64,000 bases of DNA from NCBI RefSeq assembly GCF_024171785.1, contig NZ_JAMTCK010000005.1, forward strand, positions 153,591 through 217,590. Reading direction: 5' to 3'. The DNA comes from Goodfellowiella coeruleoviolacea. Lineage in GTDB: Bacteria > Actinomycetota > Actinomycetes > Mycobacteriales > Pseudonocardiaceae. The notes under the pieces are model-generated. The model was given only the letters and a program-made list of their open reading frames with translations, did no database searches and was not told where the DNA came from. Shown one piece after another: positions 44,298 to 53,854 of the stretch. A program made the position numbers and the translations under genes. Numbering within the stretch: the first letter of the stretch is position 1; each line of letters opens with the position of its first letter.

Positions 44298-47258
44298 TCA
44301 GCCGCGCAGCCGGGTCAGCAGGTCGCTGGCCCGGCCGGCGAACGTGGCGTCGCCGGTGCGCACGGCGCGTTCCAGGTGAGCCACGGCCCGCTCGGTGTCA
44401 CCGTCCTGGCTGGCCAGCTCACCGAGCCGGTAGGCGGCCTCGGCGACGTACTCGGGATTGGCGCTGGTGGAGTCGAGCACCCGCTGGTAGAACTCGCGCG
44501 TCTGGTCCCGGTCGCCGACCCAGTAGTGCAGTTCGCCGAGGTGCGCCAGGGCCAGGTCGCGCTGGAACCGGTCGCCGGAGTCGAGCACCCACTGGTACCA
44601 GTGCCGCGCCTCGGCCACGGCAGCACTGTCCAGGCGCTCGCCCTGCCGCGTCAGCTGACGCACGCGGTCCTTGGCGTCGGCGCCCAGCATCATCGCGGCC
44701 ATGGCGGCGGTGCCCCGGTCCGGGTCCTCCACCAGTTCCCGGTAGCGGCGGCGCGCCTCGGCGTGGTCGCCGGACAGGTTCGCCACGTTCGCCAGGTGCA
44801 GCCGGCACAGGCCGACCACGAACCCGTCGTTGTCCAGCCGGGTGCCCACCTCGATGCCGCGTTGGAAGTTCTCCCTGGCCGCCGGGAGTTCACCCCGGTC
44901 CTCGTGCAGCTTGCCGAGCGCGTACAGCGCGTGCACGGCGAAGGGGTCGGCCACCCGGCCAGCCCGCTGGTAGGCGGCGATGGCCGCGGCGGTGTCGCCC
45001 AGCTCGGCGTGCGTCTCGCCCAGGTAGTAGTTGGCCCTGGCGGAGTGGACGCGATCGCTGGTGTCGGCGACCAGCTCCCAGGCGAGCACGGCCTCGGCGA
45101 GACGACCGCTCCGCTTCAGGTCGGAGCCGAGTTCACAGCAGTGCTTCGGGTCCACAGTGGACGGTAACAGGTCCTGGGCGGCGTCGACCTCGCCCCGGCC
45201 GAGGAGCAGCACGGCGAGGTCGACGGCGGCCTGCTCACGCACCCGGGGGAAGTCGGCGAGCGCCCGCCGGTACAGCTCGACCGCCTGGTCGAGGTCACCG
45301 CCCAGGTAGCAGCGGCGGGCGATCTCCAGCACCCCGCCGCCCCAGTGGCCGTCGAGGCGGAAGCGGATCTTCTCCCGTGCGGCCAACTCGCCCTCCAGGT
45401 CACCCTGGTGCTCGCAGACCCTGGCCAACTGGTCCAGCACCTGGTGGGTCAGGGACGCCTCCCGAAAACCGAGATCGGCCAGCACCATGAGGGCGGGTCG
45501 GGTGGTGGGTGAGTCCGCGTCCAGCCGCGAGACCGCCGACATGCATCGCGTCGAGGCCTCGTGCAGCGATTCCTTGTCCCACCGGCCGAGCCGGTCGAAC
45601 GCCCGCCGCATGGTGTCGACGTCCCCGTCGACCAGTGCCCGCACGGCCAGCGCGGCCACCCCGAACCGGGGGTCTGACTCGGGAATCCGCGCCAGCACCC
45701 GCGCACCCTCGGCCAGCTCGTCCTGGTAGGTGATCAGGTTCTCGGCCACCAGCCAGGCGAGCGGGCCGACCGCCTCGGCCGGCAGGTCGGCGGTCAGCCA
45801 CTCCGCGGCCAGCTCGTAGCGCTCCTCCGCCATGTCACCGTCCGCCGGTGAGGAGGCGAGCAGGCCCGCCGCGGCGCGGGGCAGCAACGCCCGGTGGTTC
45901 GCGTCGAGAGCGGACTGGAAGACCCACTGGGCGTCGCCGGACCGGTAGAGGTCGGCGTTGGTGGCCTCGCCCAGCCGGATCGCCGCCCACGCCAGCACGG
46001 GGCTCGCCTGGTTGTGGGCGCGTTCGAGCGCGTCGGCCGCGCGCTCGGTCTTGTCCCAGTTGGCCGGGTCGGTGGCGATCAGGTAGGCGGCGTAGCCGGC
46101 GGCCAGCCCGTTCTCGGACTCGCTGGCGCGCTCCAGCAACTCGTTCGCCGGCGCGTCGGGCTCGCCGTCGCGGAGCAGGTCGCCGAGCAGGGCCGCGAAC
46201 ACGTCGGCGAGCGGATTCTGGCTGTGCGCGAGGGTTTCCAGGTCGGCGCGCGCGTCCTGGTCGCGGATCAGGTAGCTGGCGAGCGCGTCGACCACGGCGT
46301 CGGCGCCGGTGCCACCGGCGTCGGTGACGGCGACGGTGTCGAGCACGGCCAGGGCGACGGCGGCGCGCGGGCCGTGGGTGAAGTCGTCGGTGGCGGCGGT
46401 CTCGGCCAGCAGCTCGCGGGCGGGGGTGTGCTCGCCGTGCCGCAGTTCGATGCCGGCGAGCAGGACCGCCGCCTGGTGCGCGGCGTGCCGCCAGTCGCCG
46501 GCCGCGGCGGCACGCAGCTGGGCGCGGGCCGCGTCCACGTCCCCGGCCCGGTAGCTGGCCAGTCCGGGCCGGACCGGGGCCAGCCACACCGCTGGCGCGT
46601 CCGGATCGGCCAGCGGCAGCAGCGCCAGCTCGACCGGGTCGGGCGCACCGGCGGCGGTGTCGGCGGGCACGGCGAGGCGGTCCGCGCCCTCGTCGTCGCC
46701 GTACCGGCGCAGCAGGTCGGCCAGGGCCGCGGCGGCCGACAGCCGGAACCAGGGGTGGCCCGAGTCGACCACCGCCCGGTAGGCGTCCACCGCCGTGACC
46801 CGATGGCCCTCGGCGGCGGCGAGCCGCCCCAGCTCCAGCTGGGCGGCCAGGCTGAAGTGCGGGTGCTCACTACGGGCCAGCGCGGCCAGGTCGTGGCCGG
46901 GCAGGTCGCGGTCCCAGAGGTGCGGCAGCCCCGCGTCCTCACCGGCGGCGATCCGGGACAGGCTGGCGCGCAGGCCGGCGAACGCGCGCACGTCGTGCCG
47001 CCAGCTCATCCGCAGCGCCCGCTGGTGCGCCTGGACCGCGTCGGTGAACTCGCCCAGCTCGTGCTGGGCCAGGCCCACGCAGTTCAGTGCCACGCCGAGC
47101 AGGTCGAGGTGCCCGGCGGCGAGCACCTCGTCGTGCGCGGCGCGCGCGGCGGCCAGTGCCCCCGCGTGGTCCGCGGCCCGCATCCGCTCGGCGAACTCCG
47201 CGAACGCCGCCCGGTGCTCCCGGTGGCCGCTGTCCGTCCCCGACGTGCCGTGCGCCAA
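44298..47258 (-). CDS. Large tetratricopeptide-repeat protein
   Basis: 986 aa with a TTG start at 47258, chosen for AGGAGG 7 bases upstream. About 15-20 TPR-like helix pairs fill the length; clearest are ALNCVGLAQHELGEFTDAVQ near the N-terminus and ANYYLGETHAELGDTAAAIA, VHALYALGKLHEDRGELPAA, AAYRLGELASQDGDTERAVA near the C-terminus. No signal, TM or enzyme domain. A scaffold for protein contacts. It follows the P450 gene by 80 bp on the same strand and converges on the RHIM-like pair. Confidence 0.85.
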   Translation of the reverse strand: MAHGTSGTDSGHREHRAAFAEFAERMRAADHAGALAAARAAHDEVLAAGHLDLLGVALNCVGLAQHELGEFTDAVQAHQRALRMSWRHDVRAFAGLRASLSRIAAGEDAGLPHLWDRDLPGHDLAALARSEHPHFSLAAQLELGRLAAAEGHRVTAVDAYRAVVDSGHPWFRLSAAAALADLLRRYGDDEGADRLAVPADTAAGAPDPVELALLPLADPDAPAVWLAPVRPGLASYRAGDVDAARAQLRAAAAGDWRHAAHQAAVLLAGIELRHGEHTPARELLAETAATDDFTHGPRAAVALAVLDTVAVTDAGGTGADAVVDALASYLIRDQDARADLETLAHSQNPLADVFAALLGDLLRDGEPDAPANELLERASESENGLAAGYAAYLIATDPANWDKTERAADALERAHNQASPVLAWAAIRLGEATNADLYRSGDAQWVFQSALDANHRALLPRAAAGLLASSPADGDMAEERYELAAEWLTADLPAEAVGPLAWLVAENLITYQDELAEGARVLARIPESDPRFGVAALAVRALVDGDVDTMRRAFDRLGRWDKESLHEASTRCMSAVSRLDADSPTTRPALMVLADLGFREASLTHQVLDQLARVCEHQGDLEGELAAREKIRFRLDGHWGGGVLEIARRCYLGGDLDQAVELYRRALADFPRVREQAAVDLAVLLLGRGEVDAAQDLLPSTVDPKHCCELGSDLKRSGRLAEAVLAWELVADTSDRVHSARANYYLGETHAELGDTAAAIAAYQRAGRVADPFAVHALYALGKLHEDRGELPAARENFQRGIEVGTRLDNDGFVVGLCRLHLANVANLSGDHAEARRRYRELVEDPDRGTAAMAAMMLGADAKDRVRQLTRQGERLDSAAVAEARHWYQWVLDSGDRFQRDLALAHLGELHYWVGDRDQTREFYQRVLDSTSANPEYVAEAAYRLGELASQDGDTERAVAHLERAVRTGDATFAGRASDLLTRLRG

Positions 47259-47338
47259 CGCCCTGCCTCCTGCTCACTCCGGCTGTCCGTTGCCGCAGGA
47301 CGGTAGGCGATCACCCCGACAGCCGGCCGCGGCGCGGC

Positions 47339-50300
47339 TCAGCCGGCGTAGACGTCCTCCACGTAGCGGCCCTCGGTGAACAGCCCGCGCAGCCACTCGG
47401 CGGCGGCGTCCCGGTCCGCGCCGGGGGTGTGCCGCAGGTACACGTCCTGGAACGCGTCCCGCACGCCCGGGGCCATGCGCGTGCCGTCGCCGCACACGTA
47501 GACCTTGGCTCCGGCGCCCAGCAGCGCCCACACCTCGTCGGCCTCGGCGGCCAGGCGGTGCTGGACGAAGCGCTGGCCGGCCACGGGCGCGGCGCTGAAC
47601 GCCGGGCGCAGCGACACCGCGCCGGCCGACTCGGCCGCGCGCAGCTCGTCGGCGTGCAGGTAGTCGGCGTCGGGGGCGTCGCAGCCGAAGTAGCACAGCG
47701 CCGGGGCCAGTGCGGCGCCCCCGGCCAGCCGGGCGGCCCGGTCGGCGATGGCGCCGCGGAACGGGGCCAGGCCGGTGCCGGCGGCGATCATGATGACCGG
47801 CGTGTCCGCGTCGTGGACCATGCGGAACGCCTCCCGGCACGGCTGCACCCGGGCGAGCACGGTGTCGCCGGGGCGCAGGGCGGCCAGGTAGCCGGAGCCG
47901 GTGCCGCGGAACTCGCCCCGCCCGGAGCGGGCCGGCGCGGCCAGCAGGGACACCATCAGGTCCAGGTGGCGCGGGTCGGCCTCGGGCGAGGACGAGATCG
48001 AGTAGTGCCGGATCCGCATGGGCGGCAGCAGGTCCAGCAGCACCGGCCAGGTCAGGGTCTCGCGCAGCGCCGGGTGGTCCTCGACGAGGTCCAGCAGGCT
48101 GCGGTGGTCGGCGGCACGCGCCTCGGCGTCCTCGGCCAGGGCGCGCAGCGCGGCCCGCTCCGGCGGGCACGGGTTGGCCTCGGCCAGCACGGCCAGCTGC
48201 GCGGCGGTGGGCCGGTCCTGCAACTCGACGTGGTGGGTGAGCAGGTCGCGGACGGTGACCGGGCGGTCGACGGCCAGCGCGTCCCGGCGCGCCCTGGTCG
48301 GCACGATGCTGAGCACCGTGTCCAGGTCGGCGCGCAGCAGCCGCGCGGCCCGCGCCACCAGCGCCGGGTCGTTGGCGGGCAGCACGGCCAGGTGGTCGCC
48401 GGTGCGGTAGGTCACGCCGTCGGGCAGGGCCAGCCGGACGAACCGCTTGACGCGCGGGTGGTCGGGGTGGGTGAGGGTGTCGACCTCGGTCACGGTCAGC
48501 GCGGTCAGCTCGTGCCGGGCCGCGGCGGCGGCCAGCGGGCCGCCGGTGACCTCGGTGACGGTGTAGCCGGGGCCGCCGGTGGTGTCCGGCCCGGTCGCGC
48601 CGACCGAGTCGGGGTCGCCGTAGCGCTCCAGCAGGCTGGCGCGCAGCGCCACGGTGAACGTGGTGACCGCGGCGTCCAGCTCCCCGGAGGCGTCGGCCTC
48701 GGCGCGGTCCAGCAGCCTGGTCCCGCCGAGCGCGGCCAGCCGCTCGTCGATCAGCGTGGGCACCCGCTGGTAGGTGGCCGACCAGTTGCGGTCGCCCACG
48801 CCGAGCACGGCGTAGGGCACGCCGGCGGCCGCGCCGGGCTCGGCGTCGGCCAGCCACCGCACGAACGCGGCGGCGTCGTCGGTGGGCAGGCCGTTGTAGG
48901 AGGCGGCGACCACCACCACCGGCCGGTCGGTGGGCAGGGCGCCGGCGTGCGCGTCCAGCGGCGCCAGGCTGGCGGCGCAGCCCAGGTCGGTGGCGGCGGC
49001 GACCAGGTCGGCGGCGAACTGGCGGCAGGTGCCGTAGTTGGAGCCGTGCAGCACCAGCAGCCCGGTGCCCGGCCGGACCCGGGTGGGCAGGCCGTCGGCC
49101 GGGGTGGCGGTGGGCGCGGCGGCCTCGGCGCGGGCGGCCACGGTCACCGCCCGGTCGGCGCTGGTGCGGCGGCGCAGGGTGAGGGTGAACCCGTCGGGCT
49201 TGATGGTCAGCGTCTGCTTGAGCCGCAACTGGTAGTCGGCGTGGTCGAGCAGCCGGTAGCGGTGCACCAGCAGGCCCAGCAGCATGGTGGCCTCGTGCAG
49301 GGCGAACTGCCGGCCGATGCAGGCGCGTTCGCCCGTGCCGAACGGCTTGAACGCGTGCGGCGAGCGGGCCGCCTCCAGCTCGGGGGCGAACCGGTCCGGG
49401 TCGAACAGCTCGGGGTTGTCGCCCCACACCGGGTCGCGGTGCAGCACCGGCACCAGCACCGAGATCGGCTGGCCGGCCCGCACCGGCACGCGGCCACCCA
49501 GCAGGGTGTCCTGCCGGGCCTGGCGGGCGAACACCGGCGCGGTCGGCCACAGCCGCAGCGCCTCGTTGAGCACCTGGCGGGTGTAGCGCAGCCGGCCGAC
49601 GTCCTCGAAGGTCGGCTCGGGGTCGTCGGCCTCACCCCACAGCTGGTCCACCTCGCGGCGCACCTCCCGCAGCGCGGTCGGGTGCTTGGTCAGGTAGTGC
49701 AGGGCGAAGGACAGCGCGCCCGAGGTGGTCTCGTGGCCGGCGATCAGGAAGGTGATCACCTGGTTGCGGATGTTGGCCGCGTCCAGGGTGGTGCCGTCCA
49801 CCGGGTGCGGCGCGTTGAGCATCAGCCCGAGCAGGTCCTCGGCCTCGGTGTCGCCACCGCCGGTGGCGGTGTCGCTGCGGCGCGCGGCGATCACCTCGTC
49901 GACCACGGACGCCAGGTAGTCGGCGTCGGCGCGGAACGCGGCGTCGGCCTCGGTGTGGTCGGCGTCGGGCCGGCGGAACAGCTTGCGCATGGACCAGTCC
50001 AGGCAGCGCACCATGGCGCTGACGAACGGGTGCGGCTCGTCGCGCTCGAAGGAGCCGAAGTCGAAGCCGAACCCGGCCAGGCCGATGGTGTCCAGGGTCA
50101 TCCTGGTCATGTCGTCGGGCACGTCCACCGGGGTGCCGGCGGCGGCGTGCCGGTCCCACGCGGCGATCAGCCGGCGGGCCACCCGCACCATCACCGGGTG
50201 GTAGGTGCGCATCGAACCCAGGGCGAACGCCGGCATCAGGATGTCGTGCGCCTTGGCCCAGTTGGGCTCCTCGTTGTAGGCGGTGAACAGGCCGTCGCCG

Positions 50301-50557
50301 GCGAACCCGCGCACGTTCTCCAGCGCCGGTCCGATGACCTTGCAGAAGCGCTGCTCGTCGGCCAGGTCGGTGACCAGGTCGAGGTCACCGACCACGAGCA
50401 GGTCCTGGCCGAAGCGCCGCTGCACGAACACCGGGCCGTGCGCGCGGGCCAGCGCCATCGTGTCCAGCACGGGCGCGGCGTTCGGGGCCCGGTCGGAGAC
50501 GTCGATCACGGGCACGCCGCCGTGGGTCGCGGCCAACGGGGGCAGGGTCTCGGTCAT
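47339..50557 (-). CDS. CYP102-type self-sufficient cytochrome P450/reductase fusion
   Basis: 1072 aa. Residues 1-455 are a P450: oxygen-binding AGHETTSG (273-280), ExxR at Glu332-Arg335, heme loop FGTGERACIGRQF with Cys413. Then a flavodoxin-like FMN domain (LLVLHGSNYGTCRQFAADLV) and an FAD/NADPH reductase half with TGDHLAVLP, RHYSISSSP, IAAGTGLAPFRG and KVYVCGDG. Same order as P450 BM3, so it should hydroxylate fatty acids or similar chains with NADPH and no partner protein. Cytosolic; no TM. A divergent PAS-LuxR gene 172 bp away is a likely regulator. Confidence 0.95.
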   Translation of the reverse strand: MTETLPPLAATHGGVPVIDVSDRAPNAAPVLDTMALARAHGPVFVQRRFGQDLLVVGDLDLVTDLADEQRFCKVIGPALENVRGFAGDGLFTAYNEEPNWAKAHDILMPAFALGSMRTYHPVMVRVARRLIAAWDRHAAAGTPVDVPDDMTRMTLDTIGLAGFGFDFGSFERDEPHPFVSAMVRCLDWSMRKLFRRPDADHTEADAAFRADADYLASVVDEVIAARRSDTATGGGDTEAEDLLGLMLNAPHPVDGTTLDAANIRNQVITFLIAGHETTSGALSFALHYLTKHPTALREVRREVDQLWGEADDPEPTFEDVGRLRYTRQVLNEALRLWPTAPVFARQARQDTLLGGRVPVRAGQPISVLVPVLHRDPVWGDNPELFDPDRFAPELEAARSPHAFKPFGTGERACIGRQFALHEATMLLGLLVHRYRLLDHADYQLRLKQTLTIKPDGFTLTLRRRTSADRAVTVAARAEAAAPTATPADGLPTRVRPGTGLLVLHGSNYGTCRQFAADLVAAATDLGCAASLAPLDAHAGALPTDRPVVVVAASYNGLPTDDAAAFVRWLADAEPGAAAGVPYAVLGVGDRNWSATYQRVPTLIDERLAALGGTRLLDRAEADASGELDAAVTTFTVALRASLLERYGDPDSVGATGPDTTGGPGYTVTEVTGGPLAAAAARHELTALTVTEVDTLTHPDHPRVKRFVRLALPDGVTYRTGDHLAVLPANDPALVARAARLLRADLDTVLSIVPTRARRDALAVDRPVTVRDLLTHHVELQDRPTAAQLAVLAEANPCPPERAALRALAEDAEARAADHRSLLDLVEDHPALRETLTWPVLLDLLPPMRIRHYSISSSPEADPRHLDLMVSLLAAPARSGRGEFRGTGSGYLAALRPGDTVLARVQPCREAFRMVHDADTPVIMIAAGTGLAPFRGAIADRAARLAGGAALAPALCYFGCDAPDADYLHADELRAAESAGAVSLRPAFSAAPVAGQRFVQHRLAAEADEVWALLGAGAKVYVCGDGTRMAPGVRDAFQDVYLRHTPGADRDAAAEWLRGLFTEGRYVEDVYAG

Positions 50558-50729
50558 CGGGGCGGTCGCCTTCCGTGCACGCTGTGACTACTGGGGCACC
50601 GCCGGGTGAGGGCGGCTCCTCCACCATCACCCGCGCTGCTCGACTCCCGCCGACCCACTGCTACAGAATCGTGTAGTGCGGACCGGGGATTTGGACTTGC
50701 GCGACGGACGGTGCCCACGGGAGCGCGCC

Positions 50730-51419
50730 ATGATCAAGGACATCGAGCAGATCAACCACCACCTGCGCATGGACTGCGCCGAGCCGACCTGGCAGGACAA
50801 GGCGGTGGCCTGGCGCAACCGGGCGCTGCTGCTGCTGGACCACCTGCCGATGCCGGTGGCCGCCTGCGAACCGGACGGCACGATCCTGTTCGTGAACCCG
50901 GCCATGGCCAGTGAGTGGTCCGCGCTGCCCGGTCAGCTCGCCGGGCGCAACGCCCTGGACCTGTTCCGCCCGGTGCTGGCCGAGGACCTGCGCTCGATCG
51001 TGGACGCGATCCGGCTGGGCCGGCGCTCCCGGTACCCGATCAGCGTGTCCTGGACCACGCCGGCCGGGGCGGAGCGGTGCGGTGAACTCACCGTCGACCT
51101 GATCAGCGAGACCAGCGCGGACCACCCGCACCTGTTGCTGCTGCTGCGCGTGGCCGCCGAGCCGGCGGAGCCGGCCGCCGCGCCGCCCGGGCCGAGGGTG
51201 TCGGTCAGCCCGGTGGAGGCGCGGGTGCTGGCCCTGGCCGCCGGCGGCGCCACCACCGCGCAGATCGCCAGGGCGGTGGAGCTGACCGTGGACGGGGTCA
51301 ACTACCACCTGGGCCGGCTGTCCCGGCGGTGGGGCGTGGCCAACCGGGCGGCGCTGGTGGCGCGCGCCTACGTGCACGGGGTGCTGGCGCCCGGGGTGTG
51401 GCCGCCGGAGCCGGCCTAG
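50730..51419 (+). CDS. PAS-domain LuxR-type transcriptional regulator
   Basis: 229 aa from ATG 50730 (GGGAG 7 bases before). PAS domain from about residue 35 (LLLLDHLPMPVAACEPDGTI, LFVNPAMASEWSAL, LAGRNALDLFRPVLAEDLRS). A Pro/Ala linker and a LuxR-type HTH follow (VSPVEARVLALAAGGATTAQ, IARAVELTVDGVNYHLGRLS). Probably senses a small ligand or redox state and controls the divergent CYP102 gene. Ends one base before the convergent gpgS stop with no hairpin between. Confidence 0.85.
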   Translation: MIKDIEQINHHLRMDCAEPTWQDKAVAWRNRALLLLDHLPMPVAACEPDGTILFVNPAMASEWSALPGQLAGRNALDLFRPVLAEDLRSIVDAIRLGRRSRYPISVSWTTPAGAERCGELTVDLISETSADHPHLLLLLRVAAEPAEPAAAPPGPRVSVSPVEARVLALAAGGATTAQIARAVELTVDGVNYHLGRLSRRWGVANRAALVARAYVHGVLAPGVWPPEPA

Positions 51420-52367
51420 CTAGGGCGCGCGGGTGGCCAGCCGCTCGCGCACCAGGACCTCCCGCATGGGTGGCCGGTCGGCCAGCAGCACCTCGGTCAC
51501 GTCCGGCAGCCACTCCCCGGCGACCTGGGTGAACTGGGTGAACTCCGAGGTGTGCTGGGGCCAGCCGGAGCGGTTGAGCGCGGTGCCCAGGATCTGGCGG
51601 GCCATCACGCCCAGCTGGCGCAGCGACCGGTTGCGGTGCTTGCGCACCCCCAGGTTGACCTGGGCGAGCCCGGCCAGCCCGTGGTGCTGGTGGGCATCCA
51701 GCAGCAGGCCGATCTCCACGCCGTAGCCGGCGGCGAACGGCACCGACTCCAGGAAGTCCCGGCGGGCCGCGTACTCCCCGCCCAGCGGCTGGATCACCCC
51801 GGACAGCTCCGGCCGCAGCGCGGCCAGCAGCGGGCGGGCCATCAGCTCGGTGACCCGGCCGCCGCCGGTGTCCGCCTCGGTGCTCTCCAGCCGCAGCGGA
51901 CGCCGGTAGAAGCCCTTGACCAGCACCGGGTCGGGCAGGGTCAGCAGCGGGCCGAGCAGCGCGGGCACGAACCCGGGTTCCGGCTCGACCAGGTCGGAGT
52001 CGAGGAACACCAGCAGGTCGCCGTCGGTGGCGGCGAGCGAGCGCCACAGCACCTCGCCCTTGCCCGGTCGGGGCGCCCAGTCGGCGAGCACGTCCGAGCG
52101 GCGCACCACGCGCGCGCCCGCCCGCGCCGCCACCGCCGCGGTGTCGTCGGTCGACCCGGAGTCCACCACGACCAGCTCGTCCACGAGCACCCCGAGCAGC
52201 GGCCGCACCGCGGCGACGACCCCACCGACCGTGCGCTCCTCGTCCAGTGCCGGCAGCACCACGCTGACCGTGCGGCTGCCCTTGGCGCGCACCAGCTCCT
52301 CGACCGTCCACTCCGGACTCTGCCAGGTCCGCTCGGCCAGCCAGGCGGCCACCTCCGGGCGCCTCAC
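51420..52367 (-). CDS. gpgS: Glucosyl-3-phosphoglycerate synthase
   Basis: 315 aa from GTG 52367, which overlaps the folP2 stop as GTGA; a longer frame into folP2 is shadow. GT81/GT2-like fold: TVSVVLPALDEERTVGGVVA, LVVVDSGSTDDTAAVAARAG, metal-binding DGDLLVFLDSDLVEPEPGFV, and GEYAARRDFLESVPFAAGYG. Transfers glucose to 3-phosphoglycerate, the first step toward methylglucose lipopolysaccharide in mycobacteria. Pairing with folP2 matches Rv1207-Rv1208. Confidence 0.93.
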   Translation of the reverse strand: MRRPEVAAWLAERTWQSPEWTVEELVRAKGSRTVSVVLPALDEERTVGGVVAAVRPLLGVLVDELVVVDSGSTDDTAAVAARAGARVVRRSDVLADWAPRPGKGEVLWRSLAATDGDLLVFLDSDLVEPEPGFVPALLGPLLTLPDPVLVKGFYRRPLRLESTEADTGGGRVTELMARPLLAALRPELSGVIQPLGGEYAARRDFLESVPFAAGYGVEIGLLLDAHQHHGLAGLAQVNLGVRKHRNRSLRQLGVMARQILGTALNRSGWPQHTSEFTQFTQVAGEWLPDVTEVLLADRPPMREVLVRERLATRAP

Positions 52368-53290
52368 GCCAGTGCCCGCAGCACTCGGGCCGGCGGGCGG
52401 GTGCCGGCGATGCTGGCGACCATCTCCACGGTGTGCCTGGTCTGGCGCACCTGGTGGGCGCGGAAGACCCGGGCGCCGGTCCAGGCCGCCACCGAGGTCG
52501 CCGCGAGCGTCCCGGTCACCCGGTCGGCCACGTCCACGTCCAGCGTCTCCCCCACGAAGTCCTTGTTGGACAGCGCCATCAGCACCGGCCACCCGGTGGC
52601 GACCAGCTCGTCCAGCCGGCGCAGCAGTTCCAGGCCGTGCCAGGTGTTCTTGCCGAAGTCGTGGGTGGGGTCGATCAGCACGCCCTCCACCGGCACCCCC
52701 AGCTCGACCATGCGCTCGGCCCTGGCCACCAGTTCGGCGCGCACCGCATCGACCACGTCCGGGTAGCGGACCCGGTGCGGGTCGGTGCGCGGGGCCAGGC
52801 CGCCGGTGTGCGAGCACACGATGCCCACGCCGAACTCGGCGGCCACCTCGGCGAGCCGGGGGTCGGCGCCGGCCCACGTGTCGTTGAGCAGGTCGGCACC
52901 GGCCCGGCACACCTGCCGGCCCACCTCGTGCCGCCAGGTGTCCACGCTGATCACCAGGTCGGGGTGGCGTTCGCGCACCGCGGCCACGAACGGCACCACG
53001 CGGCGGGCCTCCTCGGCGGCGTCCACCACCTCGCCGTGCCCGCCGGCGCGCACCCCGCCGATGTCCACGATGTCGGCGCCCTCGGCCACGGCCCGGTCCA
53101 CCGCGGCCATGGCGGCCTCGTCGGCGAAGGTGGCGCCCCGGTCGTAGAAGGAGTCCCTGGTGCGGTTGACGATCGCCATGACCAGTGGGCGGTCCTGGGG
53201 CACGGTCCGCTGGCCGAACCTGAGCACCCCACCGGGGGCGGCCCGGTGCTCGCCAGAACGCGGTTCTCTCACGAGAACCGATCGTGCCAC
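52364..53290 (-). CDS. folP2: Dihydropteroate synthase homologue FolP2 (divergent active site)
   Basis: 308 aa from GTG 53290. TIM barrel similar to DHPS: VMAIVNRTRDSFYDRGATF, VISVDTWRHEVGRQVCRAGA, LLNDTWAG. But the pterin/PABA loop is GGVRAGGHGEVV in place of the canonical ESTRPG type, and IDPTHDFGKNTWHG replaces DPGIGFGK. These changes fit FolP2, which in mycobacteria shows no DHPS activity and is coupled to gpgS. Its role, possibly in methylated glucose or lipopolysaccharide metabolism, is unknown. Confidence 0.88.
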   Translation of the reverse strand: MARSVLVREPRSGEHRAAPGGVLRFGQRTVPQDRPLVMAIVNRTRDSFYDRGATFADEAAMAAVDRAVAEGADIVDIGGVRAGGHGEVVDAAEEARRVVPFVAAVRERHPDLVISVDTWRHEVGRQVCRAGADLLNDTWAGADPRLAEVAAEFGVGIVCSHTGGLAPRTDPHRVRYPDVVDAVRAELVARAERMVELGVPVEGVLIDPTHDFGKNTWHGLELLRRLDELVATGWPVLMALSNKDFVGETLDVDVADRVTGTLAATSVAAWTGARVFRAHQVRQTRHTVEMVASIAGTRPPARVLRALA

Positions 53291-53300
53291 GAGCCGCTGA

Positions 53301-53843
53301 TCACCCGGCGGCGCAGGCGTCCAGCGCCTCGGCCACGTCGGTGGTCACGGTCAGCGCGGCCATCGAGGCGTGCGACAGGAACCCGCGCTCGCGCATCTGG
53401 TCGACCCAGGCGAGCAGGCCCTGGTAGTGGCCGTCCACGTCGAGCAGCACCACCGGCTTGGTGTGCATGGCCAGGTAGCGGGCGGTCCACACCTCGAACA
53501 GCTCCTCGCAGGTGCCCAGGCCGCCCGGCAGCGCGAGGAAGGCGCTGGCGTGCGCCTCCATCAGCGCCTTGCGCTCCCGCATGGTCTCCACCACCAGCAG
53601 TTCGTCCGCGTCGTGGTCGGCGACCTCGCGGTCGACCAGCTCGCGCGGGATGACGCCGGTGGTGCGGGCGCCGCCGGCCCTGGCGTGCCTGGCCACCTCG
53701 CCCATCATGGACGTCCGGCCGCCACCCCAGACCAGCGACCAGCCCCGCTCGGCGATGGCCGTGCCCACCGACGCGGCCAGGTCCAGGTAACTCTGCGGAA
53801 CCGAGGCGTGTGATCCGCAGTAGACACAGACGGTGAAATGCAT
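53301..53843 (-). CDS. LOG family protein (TIGR00730 type), short form
   Basis: 180 aa. Rossmann-fold phosphoribohydrolase: VCVYCGSHASVPQSYLDLA, LVWGGGRTSMMGEVARHARA, ERKALMEAHASAFLALPGGL with GTCEELFEVW (PGGxGTxxE). Family members release cytokinin-type bases from their 5'-monophosphate ribosides; bacterial physiological role is often unclear. Ten bp before folP2 on the same strand, so probably co-transcribed with it and gpgS. Rv1205 is the likely counterpart. Confidence 0.9.
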   Translation of the reverse strand: MHFTVCVYCGSHASVPQSYLDLAASVGTAIAERGWSLVWGGGRTSMMGEVARHARAGGARTTGVIPRELVDREVADHDADELLVVETMRERKALMEAHASAFLALPGGLGTCEELFEVWTARYLAMHTKPVVLLDVDGHYQGLLAWVDQMRERGFLSHASMAALTVTTDVAEALDACAAG

Positions 53844-53854
53844 TTTCCGCTCCT

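Noticed and set aside
47087-50587. Plus-strand open frame of 1166 codons opposite the P450 and TPR genes
   Set aside because: It is the GC-driven shadow of the minus-strand CYP102 gene; its product is a His/Gly/Val/Arg-rich sequence without domain signs.
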